Counted from the first letter of the stretch, positions 36,747 through 45,338 are shown. The stretch: 64,000 bases of DNA from JBCBSK01 sp965250105 (GCA_965250105.1 OZ252290.1:2666001-2730000), one strand, 5' to 3'. Made by a program: numbers and translations. Notes: generated by a model not told the origin, from the sequence alone.

Positions 36747-36878
36747 ATCAGGCCTTCCGGCTGGTCCGGTTGAGACTTGTCCGGTCGAGATCGGTTCGGT
36801 CGCGACCGATTTGGACTTGGCAGCCATGCGCGGCGCGCGGCATCATGCCGGCAAAGCATGACAGAGGGCTTTCAGCGC
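36747..36878. other. Gap with short degenerate direct repeats
   Basis: Contains imperfect tandem copies of GTCCGGTTGAGACTT / GTCCGGTCGAGATCG / GTTCGGTCGCGACCG (about 36763-36808). No gene; the open frame across it is a by-product of the repeat. Confidence 0.45.
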
Positions 36879-38165
36879 ATGAGCGGCAAGACGATCGCAT
36901 TCTTCCCCGAAGCCGCCTTCGGGCCGGCCCTGAACTCGGTCGGCATCGCCCAGGCCGTCGAGCGGCATGGCCACAAGGCGGTGTTCCTGTCCGACCCCGG
37001 CTTCGTCGAGGTCTATGAAGGCTATGGCTTCGAGACCCATCCGGTGCCGCTGTCGGAACCGATGGAACCGGAGGCCATGGCGAAGTTCTGGGAGGACTTC
37101 ATCAACGGCCATATCCCGAATTTCGGCAAGGCGCCGATCGACCAGATCGACAATTACGTCAAGGATTGCTGGGAGGCGATCGTCGACAGCGCGAAATGGG
37201 CCGAAAAGGCGCTGCCCGGCGTGCTGGCCAAGGTGAAGCCGGACGTGATCTGCGTCGACAATGTGATCCTTTTCCCCGCCATCAAGCAATATGGCGTGCC
37301 CTGGGTCCGGATCATTTCCTGTTCTGAAAACGAGATCCCCGATCCCGACATCCCGCCGCACCTGTCCGGCTGCCGGTCGACCGACAAGGCCGGCTTCGCC
37401 GCCTTCACGGCGAAGTTCAACGAGGTCATCAAGCCGATTCATGACGACTTCAACGGGTTCCTCGCCGATTGTGGCGAACAGCCCTATCCCATGGGCGAGT
37501 TCTTCGAACCCTCGCCCTATCTGAACATGATGCTCTATCCCGAACCGGTCACGTTCAAACGGCGCGACCGGCTCGATCCCAAGCTTTTCCAATATCTCGA
37601 AGGCTGCGTGCGCCGCGAGGACCCCTATGAGGTGCCCGATTTCGGCGAACACAATGACAAGCATCTGATCTATATCAGCTTCGGCTCGCTGGGTGCCGGC
37701 GACACCGAGCTCCTCAAGCGGCTGATCGCGCTGATCGGCCGGCTGCCCTATCGGGCGCTCGTCAATGTCGGCGATTACATCGACGCCTATGACGACATCC
37801 CCGACAATGTCCGCATCGCCAGCTGGTATCCCCAGCCGAGCGTCATTCCCAAGGTCGATCTCGTGATCCATCACGGCGGCAACAACACCTTCACCGAATG
37901 CCTTTATTTCGGCAAGCCGGCGATCATCATGCCCTATGTCTGGGACGGCCACGACAACGCCACCCGCGTCGACGAAACCGGCCACGGCTTCAAGCTGCAC
38001 CGCTATGACTGGACCGACCAGCAGATGGCCGAGCGCATCCATATCGCGTTGACCGACCGGGCCATGCAGGACCGGTTGATGGCGACGGCGCAGCATATGC
38101 AATCCGCCCATGGGCCGACCAAGGCGGCCCAATTGCTCGACGACCTGGCCAGGGCGGGCGGCTGA
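36879..38165 (+). CDS. GT1-type glycosyltransferase (UGT/MGT-like)
   Basis: A 428-residue GT-B glycosyltransferase. The C-terminal donor-site signature VIHHGGNNTFTECLYFGKPAIIMP is the bacterial version of the UGT signature, followed by DGHDNATRVDETGHG; the N-terminal domain starts IAFFPEAAFGPALNSVGIAQ. Such enzymes add a sugar from a nucleotide sugar to a lipid or small molecule; acceptor unknown. Start ATG 36879 follows GAGGG at ten bases; ATG 36858 is an alternative. Its stop overlaps the start of the cupin gene (TGATG), so the two are coupled. Confidence 0.85.
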   Translation: MSGKTIAFFPEAAFGPALNSVGIAQAVERHGHKAVFLSDPGFVEVYEGYGFETHPVPLSEPMEPEAMAKFWEDFINGHIPNFGKAPIDQIDNYVKDCWEAIVDSAKWAEKALPGVLAKVKPDVICVDNVILFPAIKQYGVPWVRIISCSENEIPDPDIPPHLSGCRSTDKAGFAAFTAKFNEVIKPIHDDFNGFLADCGEQPYPMGEFFEPSPYLNMMLYPEPVTFKRRDRLDPKLFQYLEGCVRREDPYEVPDFGEHNDKHLIYISFGSLGAGDTELLKRLIALIGRLPYRALVNVGDYIDAYDDIPDNVRIASWYPQPSVIPKVDLVIHHGGNNTFTECLYFGKPAIIMPYVWDGHDNATRVDETGHGFKLHRYDWTDQQMAERIHIALTDRAMQDRLMATAQHMQSAHGPTKAAQLLDDLARAGG

Positions 38166-38530
38166 TGGTGGCGGTTCTGACGTCGACGGCGCCGCATGTC
38201 GCAGATCCCGCGGGCTATGAGGGGCCGTTCGCCGACTGGGGGCCGGTGCCGACGCTGATCGAGGGCGACAGCCATACCTCCGGCATCGTGCTTCACAAGG
38301 GGCCCGACGGGGAGAGCGAGACCGGCATCTGGATCTGCACGCCCGGCTTCTGGGACTGCCACGTCACCCGCGACGAGTTCTGCCATTTCCTGCTCGGGCG
38401 CGCGACCTATACCCATGAGACGGGCGAGGTCATCGAGATCGCGCCCGGCACCGCCGCCTTCTTCCCCAAGGACTGGCGCGGCACCTGCCGCGTCCATGAG
38501 ACCGTCCGCAAGGTCTATATGATCCGCTGA
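38165..38530 (+). CDS. Cupin domain protein (DUF861/EutQ-like)
   Basis: A 121-residue single-cupin protein. The WDCHVTRDEFCHFLLGRATYTHETGE stretch corresponds to cupin motif 1 with His residues available for metal, and APGTAAFFPKDWRGTCRVHE is the (R)PGT-FPKGW motif characteristic of DUF861. Likely a small enzyme or ligand-binding partner for the coupled glycosyltransferase; activity unknown. Its start overlaps the transferase stop by one base. Confidence 0.82.
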   Translation: MVAVLTSTAPHVADPAGYEGPFADWGPVPTLIEGDSHTSGIVLHKGPDGESETGIWICTPGFWDCHVTRDEFCHFLLGRATYTHETGEVIEIAPGTAAFFPKDWRGTCRVHETVRKVYMIR

Positions 38531-38553
38531 CGGCGCCGTGCTTGGTGGGCGCG

Positions 38554-39132
38554 TCAGCGGGTCGGCGTGCCCATGGTCAGGAGCGCGTGCAGTTCTGCGG
38601 CCTCGTCCGCCCGCGTCGTGTCGCGCCCGTCGGGGCACAGCGCATAGCCGCCGAGCCAGGCGCGATAGGCGAGCCGCGCCCGGCGGTCCGCCAGATCGGT
38701 ATCCAGTCCAATCGCGACGAGAAGATCGGCGATATAGCCGGTACGCCGGTCGTCGACGGCGCGTACCGCGTCGGCGACCTCGGCATCGCGCGCCGCCCAG
38801 CCCCGGAAGGCGGTCTCCAGCCGGCCGTCGTCATCAAAGCAGAACCGCAGAAGACGGAGCAGCTTGATAGCGGGCGGATCGTCGCTCGCCTCGACCCGGG
38901 CAATGACATCGTCGGTATGCGCCGCCTGCCAGGCTGCCAGCATGGCCGCCAGCAACGCCCGCCGGTCCTTGAAATGCCAGTAGAAACTGCCGCGCGTGAT
39001 GCCGAGCCGCCGCGACAGGACATCGACGCGCACCTGGTCCACCCCGCCTGTCGCCATGGCGGCGAGCGCGGCCTCGACCCAGTCGTCCGGGCCCAGCCTG
39101 TCGCGGGTGGTCGGTTCGGTGCTCATTTCCAT
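38554..39132 (-). CDS. TetR-family transcriptional regulator
   Basis: A 192-residue repressor: helix-turn-helix in the first third (VDVLSRRLGITRGSFYWHFKDRRALLAAML) and a helical effector domain. Start ATG 39132 (or 39126) falls within an operator, CATACA-TAAC-TGTATT (39130-39145), implying autoregulation; no clear Shine-Dalgarno is seen. Divergent from the azoreductase gene, which has its own stronger copy of the operator. It probably responds to a quinone or electrophile reduced by the azoreductase (inference). Confidence 0.88.
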   Translation of the reverse strand: MEMSTEPTTRDRLGPDDWVEAALAAMATGGVDQVRVDVLSRRLGITRGSFYWHFKDRRALLAAMLAAWQAAHTDDVIARVEASDDPPAIKLLRLLRFCFDDDGRLETAFRGWAARDAEVADAVRAVDDRRTGYIADLLVAIGLDTDLADRRARLAYRAWLGGYALCPDGRDTTRADEAAELHALLTMGTPTR

Positions 39133-39145
39133 ACATAACTGTATT
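39130..39145. promoter_or_regulatory. TetR operator 1 (overlaps tetR start)
   Basis: CATACA-TAAC-TGTATT, a half-perfect copy of the operator at 39175-39190. It covers the tetR start codon (complement of 39130-39132). Confidence 0.6.
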
Positions 39146-39167
39146 GACGGAGGGTGGGCAATGAGAC

Positions 39168-39197
39168 ATATCTCCATACAGTTCTGTATGGAGATAT
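39168..39197. promoter_or_regulatory. TetR operator 2, 30-bp palindrome before azoR
   Basis: Arms of 14 bases (ATATCTCCATACAG and CTGTATGGAGATAT) match perfectly around a TT centre. The right arm contains the GGAG used as ribosome binding site of the azoreductase, so repressor binding, or hairpin folding of the transcript, could block translation as well as transcription. Confidence 0.75.
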
Positions 39198-39200
39198 GCG

Positions 39201-39827
39201 ATGACGACGATGCTGCATATCGATACCAGCGTCGATCTCGACACCTCCCATAGCCGGCGCCTGTCCGCCGGTTTCGTCGCGCGGTGGCGTGACAGGCATC
39301 CCGGCGCGACGGTGCTGCGCCGCGACCTCGGACGCGTCCCGCCGCCGGGTCTCGACCAGCCCTTCGTCAAGGCCGTCAAGGCCGAGCCGATCGGCGGCGA
39401 CGGCATGGCGCGCCATCTCGGGCAGGTGTCGCGCGATCTGGCGGACGAGTTCCTGCGCGCCGACCGCTATGTCATCGGCATGCCGATGCATATTCTGACC
39501 GTTCCCTCGGTGTTCAAGGCCTATGTCGAGCGGATCTTCCATGACGGCCTGGTGTTCGAGGTGACCGAAGACGGCCCGGTCGGCCTGCTCGGCGGGCGCA
39601 AATTCCTGTTCTGCCTGGCCAAGGGCAGCGACTACCGCCCCGGCGCGCCGCTCGCCGCTTTCGACATGCTCGAATCCTATCTCGTCAAGCTTCTGACATT
39701 CTGCGGCGTCGCGGACGGCGACATCACCTTCGTGTCGTTGAACGATACGCTGGCACCCGGCGGGCCGGGCCGGGCGGCGATCGAGACGGCGGATCGGGAG
39801 ATCGAACGGCTCGCCGCCATCTGGTGA
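39201..39827 (+). CDS. azoR: FMN-dependent NADH-azoreductase/quinone reductase
   Basis: A 208-residue flavodoxin-fold reductase of the AzoR/AcpD family. HIDTSVDLDTSHSRRLSAGF is the FMN phosphate-binding N-terminus, and GMPMHILTVPSVFKAYVERIFHDGLVF is the family's active-site block. These enzymes use NAD(P)H to reduce quinones and azo dyes, protecting from electrophiles. Start ATG 39201 has GGAG (39190-39193). Gene is under a 30-bp TetR operator and forms a regulator-target pair. Confidence 0.87.
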   Translation: MTTMLHIDTSVDLDTSHSRRLSAGFVARWRDRHPGATVLRRDLGRVPPPGLDQPFVKAVKAEPIGGDGMARHLGQVSRDLADEFLRADRYVIGMPMHILTVPSVFKAYVERIFHDGLVFEVTEDGPVGLLGGRKFLFCLAKGSDYRPGAPLAAFDMLESYLVKLLTFCGVADGDITFVSLNDTLAPGGPGRAAIETADREIERLAAIW

Positions 39828-40068
39828 GATGCCGTTGGCACGACGTCGTTCGGCGCCAGGCTATCTGGCGCGACCGCTTCCGGCGGGTGTCGTTCGCGGC
39901 ATGTCGCCCGATGCCACGGATCTGTGAACGGCCGTGACTGGCGCTCGGCCGCCGGGCGCTTACATCTCGGCCAAGTTTCCGGCGACGGTATTGCCCTTGG
40001 ACGCTCGTCTCGCGCGGACCGTCGCCGCTGCCCTATCTTCTTCGCCACGATGTTCAGGAGACATTCCC
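39828..40068. other. Gap before YHS gene, no gene seen
   Basis: 241 bases between azoR and the YHS protein. The frame continuing upstream of the YHS start has no supporting similarity or start site. No clear operator. Confidence 0.3.
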
Positions 40069-40605
40069 ATGCGATACACGCTGTTCGCCGGCCTTGCCGT
40101 CGCCGCCCTCGCCCTGCCCGGTGCGGCGCTTGCCGGGGATCAATATGTCGATTCCACCGGCTATGCGCTTAGCGGCTATGATGTGGTCGCCTATTGGGAC
40201 AAGGACCAGGCGCCGGTCGGCCAGACCCAGCCTCTGGCGACGCCGGGCGACCGGTCGATCACGGCCGATTGGAACGGTGCCACCTGGGCCTTTTCGACGA
40301 CCGAGAACCGCGACCGCTTCATCGCCGATCCCGAGCGCTACGCGCCACAATTTGACGGCCATTGCGCCTATGGCGTCGGCGTCGAACAGGGCGGCAAGGT
40401 GCCGGCGAATCCGCATCTCTGGCGCATCATCGACGACAAGCTCTATGTGAACATCACCAAGAATGTCGTCGGCTTCTGGGAAGAGGATATCTCCGGCTGG
40501 ATCGACCGCGCCGAGGACAACTGGACCCGCATCGAAGACAACGTCGATGCATCGGGCCGCGAAGTGCCGAATTTCGACACCTCGCAGGCGCCGAAGGCCG
40601 GCTGA
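40069..40605 (+). CDS. Secreted YHS-domain protein
   Basis: A 178-residue protein with signal peptide (1-22, ALAG). Residues about 30-110 are the YHS domain: YALSGYDVVAYWD followed by TWAFSTTENRDRFIADPERYAPQFDGHCAYGV, with His and Cys available for metal as in YHS proteins of copper and mercury proteins. The rest (NPHLWRIIDDKLYVNIT) is the common C-terminal extension. Function unknown; possible metal or haem handling in the periplasm. ATG 40069 follows CAGGAG. Confidence 0.85.
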   Translation: MRYTLFAGLAVAALALPGAALAGDQYVDSTGYALSGYDVVAYWDKDQAPVGQTQPLATPGDRSITADWNGATWAFSTTENRDRFIADPERYAPQFDGHCAYGVGVEQGGKVPANPHLWRIIDDKLYVNITKNVVGFWEEDISGWIDRAEDNWTRIEDNVDASGREVPNFDTSQAPKAG

Positions 40606-40623
40606 CCCTGACGCCGGGCGCCG

Positions 40624-41157
40624 TCACAGCGCCTTATACATGATGGTCGTCGGATGGAACCGGTCCTCGAACGGGTCGCGGCAGAAATCGGGAATGATGC
40701 CGGCGGTGATGTAGCCGAGCGCGGTATAGAGTGGCTCGGCCTTGTCGCCGGTGCGCGTATCGAGCGTGATCAGTCGGCGTCCCAGGCCGCGCGCCCGGTC
40801 TTCGGCCATCGCCATGAGCGCTTTGGCGATGCCCCGACGGCGCAGTTCCGGATGGACCATTAATTTCGCGATCTCGGCGCGGTGCGGTTGGTTCGGCGGC
40901 ATGCCGATGACGAGCTGCACCGACCCGGCGAGACGGCCCTCCGCCTCGGCGACGAAGACAAGCAGGTCCCCCTTGGCCATCGCCGGCATGACCCGGTCGC
41001 GCCAGAAGGCGCGCGCCGCGCTGTCGGGGAATGGCAGGACGAAATTGATGTTGGCGCCGGCATGAACGCAGGCCACGAGCAGGTTGGTCAGATCTCCGGT
41101 CCGCGCGGCAAACCGGTCGGCGGTCAGTTCCGACAGGACGATATTGCCATTTGCCAT
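40624..41157 (-). CDS. GNAT-family N-acetyltransferase
   Basis: A 177-residue acetyltransferase. Acetyl-CoA motif A is KLMVHPELRRRGIAKALMAMAEDRARGLG (R-R-x-G-I-A), followed by LDTRTGDKAEPLYTALGY. FHPTTIMYKAL at the end is common in small-molecule acetyltransferases. It follows the XRE-cupin gene by 28 bases and is probably co-transcribed and regulated by it, an often-seen pair. Substrate unknown. Confidence 0.87.
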   Translation of the reverse strand: MANGNIVLSELTADRFAARTGDLTNLLVACVHAGANINFVLPFPDSAARAFWRDRVMPAMAKGDLLVFVAEAEGRLAGSVQLVIGMPPNQPHRAEIAKLMVHPELRRRGIAKALMAMAEDRARGLGRRLITLDTRTGDKAEPLYTALGYITAGIIPDFCRDPFEDRFHPTTIMYKAL

Positions 41158-41185
41158 GCCGCTCTCCGTGCCCGGATCCTGAAGC

Positions 41186-41773
41186 TCAAGTCAGGAAGAT
41201 GAGATAGCGCGCGCCATGGTCGGGGCCGGTCTCGAACCGGCTCGGGCCGAACAGGCGGTAGCGCAGGCAGTCGCCCGTTTCGAGGGGATACGCCCGGTCG
41301 TCGAGGCGCACGGTCAACTGGCCGTCGAGCATGACGAGATGATGTTCGAGGCCGGGGCGTGGCGGCGCGTCATAGGCCAGTCGCGTGCCGGCGGGCAGCA
41401 TGCCTTCGATCGCCTCGCCGGCCAGCCGGCCGCCCGGCGGCGACACCACGCGGCGGCGAAAGCCCGTCTCCGGGTCGACCCACACGGGCTGCGCGTCGCG
41501 CCGGATCACCGGGGCGGCTTCGTCCTCGACCAACAGCATGAGCCGCGACACGGTCAGGCCATGGGCCGCGCAGAGCTTGCCGAGCGCCGCCGCCGTCGGG
41601 CTGACCTCGGCCTTTTCGAAACGCGACAGGGTGGCCCGGCTGACGCCGCTCCGCCCGGCGAGATCGTCGAGCGACCAACCGCGCTCGACACGCAAGAGTT
41701 TCAGCCGGTCGGCGAGGCGACGATCATGGGTGTCGTCGTTGACGGTATCATCTGCGTGAAAGGGGGAGGTCAT
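41186..41773 (-). CDS. XRE-family regulator with C-terminal cupin
   Basis: 195 residues: XRE helix-turn-helix about 17-72 (LKLLRVERGWSLDDLAGRSGVSRATLSRFEKAEVSPT) and a cupin sensor about 115-195 (LEHHLVMLDGQLTVRLDDRAYPLETGD). Start ATG 41773 is embedded in a perfect 29-bp palindrome and no Shine-Dalgarno is seen, so the mRNA may be leaderless or the site sits on the start for autorepression. It probably controls itself and the GNAT gene downstream. Confidence 0.87.
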   Translation of the reverse strand: MTSPFHADDTVNDDTHDRRLADRLKLLRVERGWSLDDLAGRSGVSRATLSRFEKAEVSPTAAALGKLCAAHGLTVSRLMLLVEDEAAPVIRRDAQPVWVDPETGFRRRVVSPPGGRLAGEAIEGMLPAGTRLAYDAPPRPGLEHHLVMLDGQLTVRLDDRAYPLETGDCLRYRLFGPSRFETGPDHGARYLIFLT

Positions 41774-41798
41774 ATTCAAGAATTATTCTTGAATATGA
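41770..41798. promoter_or_regulatory. XRE-cupin operator, perfect 29-bp palindrome
   Basis: TCATATTCAAGAA-TTA-TTCTTGAATATGA: 13-base arms, three-base centre, perfect. It covers the start codon of the XRE-cupin gene (complement of 41771-41773). In a GC-rich genome this AT-rich exact palindrome is very unlikely by chance. Confidence 0.8.
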
Positions 41799-41865
41799 GA
41801 GAATGTCAAATCTGGTCCGTCTTTGCGCGGTGCGGTGCCGAACGGACTGACCTGATCCGACCACG

Positions 41866-41897
41866 AAAAACCCCGCCCCGGGCGTGCCGGGACGGGG
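41866..41897 (-). terminator. Rho-independent terminator of Liv binding-protein gene
   Basis: On the minus strand, CCCCGTCCCGG-CACGC-CCGGGGCGGGG forms an 11-bp stem with one G-T pair and is followed by TTTTTCG. It lies 40 bases after the binding-protein stop codon. This is the clearest intrinsic terminator in the window. Confidence 0.9.
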
Positions 41898-41936
41898 CCG
41901 TGTCACATGCGGGCGATGCTGCCCGCGAAGCACTGA

Positions 41937-43151
41937 TCAGTCGCGCAGGAGTTCCGTCTCCCAGGTGCCTTCCGGCGTGATGCGGTTGATCGAGTAGATG
42001 CCGGCGACGTCGCCATTCTCGTCGAACTCGATCGCGCCCGTCGCGCCCTGATAGTTGATGTCTTCGCCATTCGCGATCGCGGCTTTCGCCTTTTCCCACT
42101 CGCCCGGCATGATGACGGTGCCCGGCGCGTTGGCGACCTCGCGCAGCGCCGCCGAAATGGCGCCGCGATCGGCGGAGCCGGCCTTTTCGATGGCCAGCGC
42201 CATCAGGAAGGCGGCGTCATAGCCATGCGCGGCATAGGGCGCTTCCGCATTGGCGCCTGTTGCCTCGAAGGCTTCGGCGAATTTCTGGAAGGCTTCGGCT
42301 TCCGGGTCCGAAGCGGCCTGGGCCACTTCGAGAACGCCGGCGACATTGTCGGCGCCGAGCTGTTCAATCACCACATTGTCGAACATGCCGTCCGCGCCGA
42401 GGAACTTGCCGAATAGGCCGTTTTCCAGGCTGTTGCGGATGATGGTGATGCCGCTGCCGCCGTAATAGGCGAACAGGATCAGCGCATCGGCATCGCCGCC
42501 GCCCGACAGGGTGGCGAGTTCCGACCGGTAGGACGCCTTGTTCGGCTCGTGCATCTGTTCGGCCGTGATCGTGCCGCCCATTTCCTGGAAGGCTTCCATG
42601 AACACATTGGCCAGGCCGGTATTGTAGTCGTCATTGGCATAGGTGACGGCGACCGTGTCCATGCCCTGGGCGATGGCGTATTCGGCCATCGAACGGCCCT
42701 GATAGGCATCCGACGGGGCGACGCGGAAGACGAGGTCGTTGTCGTCGAGATCGGTGATCGACGGCGCGGTGGCCGAATCCGACAGCGACACGACGCCGGC
42801 CGGGATCGTCACCGACTGCACCATGGCATTGGTCGCGCCCGAGCAGCTCGCGCCGACGATGGCGACGACCTGGTCGACATTAACGAGCTTGTTGCCCGCG
42901 TCGACGCCGGCGGCCGGGTTGCAGGCCGCGTCGCCAAGCACGAGTTCATAGGTGTCGCCGCCGAACAGGCCGCCCTGCTCGTTGACATGGCTGGCCGCCA
43001 GGTTGCGCGCGTCGACCACGACGGCGATCAGTTCGGCGATTGGGCCGGTGACGCCGCCGGCCGAGCCGACCTTGACGGAATCGGCATGCGCCGCCGCCGT
43101 CGACAGGGCGAGCGCCGACGCGCCGGCGAGAATGATCTTAAACGAGTTCAT
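41937..43151 (-). CDS. Branched-chain amino-acid-type ABC substrate-binding protein
   Basis: A 404-residue periplasmic binding protein (Peripla_BP_6/LivJ family) with signal peptide (1-23, AAAHA). Landmarks are VKVGSAGGVTGPIAELI, GGLFGGDTYELVLGDAACNPAAGVDAGNKLVNVDQVVAIVGASCSGATNAM and ITIIRNSLENG. ATG 43151 with AGGGAGG. It is last of the Liv genes, separated from livM by 265 bases, so it may have its own promoter as binding proteins often do, and ends in a strong terminator. Ligand may be an amino acid or related compound; the catabolic island at 48.7-54.5 kb could use it. Confidence 0.92.
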   Translation of the reverse strand: MNSFKIILAGASALALSTAAAHADSVKVGSAGGVTGPIAELIAVVVDARNLAASHVNEQGGLFGGDTYELVLGDAACNPAAGVDAGNKLVNVDQVVAIVGASCSGATNAMVQSVTIPAGVVSLSDSATAPSITDLDDNDLVFRVAPSDAYQGRSMAEYAIAQGMDTVAVTYANDDYNTGLANVFMEAFQEMGGTITAEQMHEPNKASYRSELATLSGGGDADALILFAYYGGSGITIIRNSLENGLFGKFLGADGMFDNVVIEQLGADNVAGVLEVAQAASDPEAEAFQKFAEAFEATGANAEAPYAAHGYDAAFLMALAIEKAGSADRGAISAALREVANAPGTVIMPGEWEKAKAAIANGEDINYQGATGAIEFDENGDVAGIYSINRITPEGTWETELLRD

Positions 43152-43416
43152 ATGACCCCTCCCTAAAGGTGTGGTTCGAGATGTGCTGTTTGCCCGACGG
43201 TTCGCGGGGCCGCGGACCACGGTTTCCGGCATTGGTTGACCTGCTGCCAGTCTGGTTGTGGAGCATAAGGACTTGCCCGGATCACCGTCAATCGGAACCG
43301 GTGCCGCCACGTCATGATTGGGTTAAGACCGGTGTCTTTCGTGGTGATCTGTACCGGTTTCCGGCCTGGCGCGGTGTTCTGCCTTTTCAGGTCACCATGA
43401 CCTAGGGCCTGCCGCG
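43152..43416. other. Gap between livM and binding-protein gene
   Basis: 265 bases without a recognisable gene. The minus strand here is the likely promoter region for the binding protein; no operator or riboswitch was recognised. Confidence 0.4.
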
Positions 43417-44418
43417 TCAGGCCTCGCCGGATCGTCGCGCGGCGGCGTGCCCATCCGGAGGGCGCGGCGGCGGCGCGGTCTTGGGGGGCAGGCTGCGCTG
43501 TTCCGGCAGGATCCCGCCGGCATAGCGCTGCAATACGATCTGCAACAGAAGTCCGATCAGGAAGATGCGGATATAGGCCGAGCGGATGGCCCAGTCGTCC
43601 GGCAGGTAGCTCGTCAGGATTTCGGTGGCCGACCAGATCGTCCACATCAGCATGGCGCCGAGGATCGCGCCCTTGTTGTTGCCGCTGCCGCCGACGATCA
43701 GCATGACCCAGACCAGGAAGGTCGCGGTCAGCGGCTCGGAGAGCTGCGGATCGACGAATTTCAGGTAATGCGCCATCATCGCGCCACCCAGCCCCATGAT
43801 GGCGGAACCGAGCACGAAGGCCTGGATGCGGAAGCGCTCGACATTCTTGCCGGCGGCGCGGGCCGAATCCTCATTGTCGCGAATGGCCATCATCACCCGG
43901 CCCCAGGGCGAGATGCGGGCGCGTTCGAGCAGCAGATAAAGCACCAGCACGATGGCCAGCACGAAGACCGTGAAGCCGATATGGTTCCACGGTTCGGGCA
44001 GCGTTTCGAGCGGCTTGGGGACTTGCGACACGCCGCGCGCGCCATTCGTCGCCCAGGTCTCGTTGCGCAACACCAGGCGGAAGATTTCCGCGATGCCGAG
44101 CGTCGCGATGGCGAGATAGTCGGCCCTGAGCCGGATACAGGTCGTGGCCACCGCCCAGCCGAGCCCGGCGCTGACCAGCATGGCCACCAGCGCGGCCGCC
44201 GGCATCGGCCAGGAATAGCCGCCGAGATGGAACTGCGATTCAGGCGCGGTCAGAATGGCGGCGATATAGCCGCCGACGGCGAAGAAGCCGGCGATCCCGG
44301 CATTGAACAGCCCCGTGAAGCCCCACTGGATGTTCAGCCCGAGGCACAGAATGGCATAGATCCCGCCCATGGTCAGGAGCGACAGGGCGTAGAGGAAGAT
44401 GCCGTACATCTGATCCAT
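43417..44418 (-). CDS. livM: Branched-chain amino-acid ABC permease LivM
   Basis: A 333-residue integral membrane permease. GGIYAILCLGLNIQWGFTGLFNAGIAGFFAVGGYIAA at the N-terminus, LRADYLAIATLGIAEIFRLV, the cytoplasmic loop GRVMMAIRDNEDSARAAGKN (EAA-like) and VWVMLIVGGSGNNKGAILGAM are family signatures. Pro-rich C-terminal tail. Lies 18 bases after livH, in the operon livG-livF-livH-livM. Confidence 0.92.
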   Translation of the reverse strand: MDQMYGIFLYALSLLTMGGIYAILCLGLNIQWGFTGLFNAGIAGFFAVGGYIAAILTAPESQFHLGGYSWPMPAAALVAMLVSAGLGWAVATTCIRLRADYLAIATLGIAEIFRLVLRNETWATNGARGVSQVPKPLETLPEPWNHIGFTVFVLAIVLVLYLLLERARISPWGRVMMAIRDNEDSARAAGKNVERFRIQAFVLGSAIMGLGGAMMAHYLKFVDPQLSEPLTATFLVWVMLIVGGSGNNKGAILGAMLMWTIWSATEILTSYLPDDWAIRSAYIRIFLIGLLLQIVLQRYAGGILPEQRSLPPKTAPPPRPPDGHAAARRSGEA

Positions 44419-44436
44419 GACGTCTCTCCTCGGGGC

Positions 44437-45327
44437 CTAGAACACGCGGCCGCGGAACAGGCCCGCCGGCCGCCAGATCAGGATCGCCACCATGATGGCG
44501 AAGGCGACGCCGGTCTTGTAGCCGGGCGGGACCAGGGGGCCGGTGCCGAACCAGGCATAGGTCGAGATTTCCTCGGCGATGCCGATGACGAGCCCGCCGG
44601 CCATCGCGCCATAGGGCCGGCCGATGCCGCCCAGAATGGCGGCGGCGAAGACCGGCAGCAGGATCTTGAAGCCCATCTGGGTTTCGACATGGGTATCCAT
44701 GGCGAGGAAGGTACCGGCGGCGGCGGCAAGGGCCGCGCCGATGAACCAGGTCGCGCGGATGACCGCTTCGGTGTCGATGCCGGTGACGCGCGCCAGATCG
44801 GGCGAATCCGACATCGCGCGCATCGCCTTGCCGGTCTTGGTATAGGCGAGCAGGGCGTGCACCGCGACCATCAGGACGATCGCGCCGCCGATGATCATCA
44901 GATGGCGCGGCGAGATCCTCAGCGCGTCGAAGAACACGACCGGGCGCTGGATGCCGGGGATCAGCGTTTCGACCTGAACGCCCCAGATGAGCTGGATCGC
45001 CGAGCGCAGCATCAGCATCAGCCCGAAGGAGGCGATCACCAGAATGACGGTATGGCTCGCGCGCAGCGGCTTGAAGAAGGCGCGGTCCATGCCGATCGCC
45101 AGCAAACCGGTCAGCACCATGGCCGCGGGCATGACGGCGAGCGGATGAAAGCCGGTCCACCAGACGAAGGTCAGCGTCAGATAGGCGCCCAGCGTCATGG
45201 TCGCGCCATGGGCGAAATTGGCGAAGCGCAGAATGCCGAAGGTCAACGATACGCCGATCGCGCCGATCGCATAGATCGAGCCGAGCACGATGCCGGGCAG
45301 GAGATGGAAGTTGATGAACTCGATCAT
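44437..45327 (-). CDS. livH: Branched-chain amino-acid ABC permease LivH
   Basis: A 296-residue permease; LPGIVLGSIYAIGAIGVSLTFGILRFANFAHGATMTLGAYLT is the LivH start, with GKAMRAMSDSPDLARVTGID as the ATPase-contact loop and VFAAAILGGIGRPYGAMAGGLVIGI near the end. Follows livF by 11 bases. Together with LivM forms the channel. Confidence 0.93.
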   Translation of the reverse strand: MIEFINFHLLPGIVLGSIYAIGAIGVSLTFGILRFANFAHGATMTLGAYLTLTFVWWTGFHPLAVMPAAMVLTGLLAIGMDRAFFKPLRASHTVILVIASFGLMLMLRSAIQLIWGVQVETLIPGIQRPVVFFDALRISPRHLMIIGGAIVLMVAVHALLAYTKTGKAMRAMSDSPDLARVTGIDTEAVIRATWFIGAALAAAAGTFLAMDTHVETQMGFKILLPVFAAAILGGIGRPYGAMAGGLVIGIAEEISTYAWFGTGPLVPPGYKTGVAFAIMVAILIWRPAGLFRGRVF

Positions 45328-45338
45328 GCGTTCGCCAT

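Noticed and set aside
31941..36827. 1628-residue minus-strand frame opposite the RND and DapA-like genes
   Set aside because: It is antisense to two clear genes, rich in Arg/His/Asp repeats typical of GC-rich shadows, without domain signatures or a start site.
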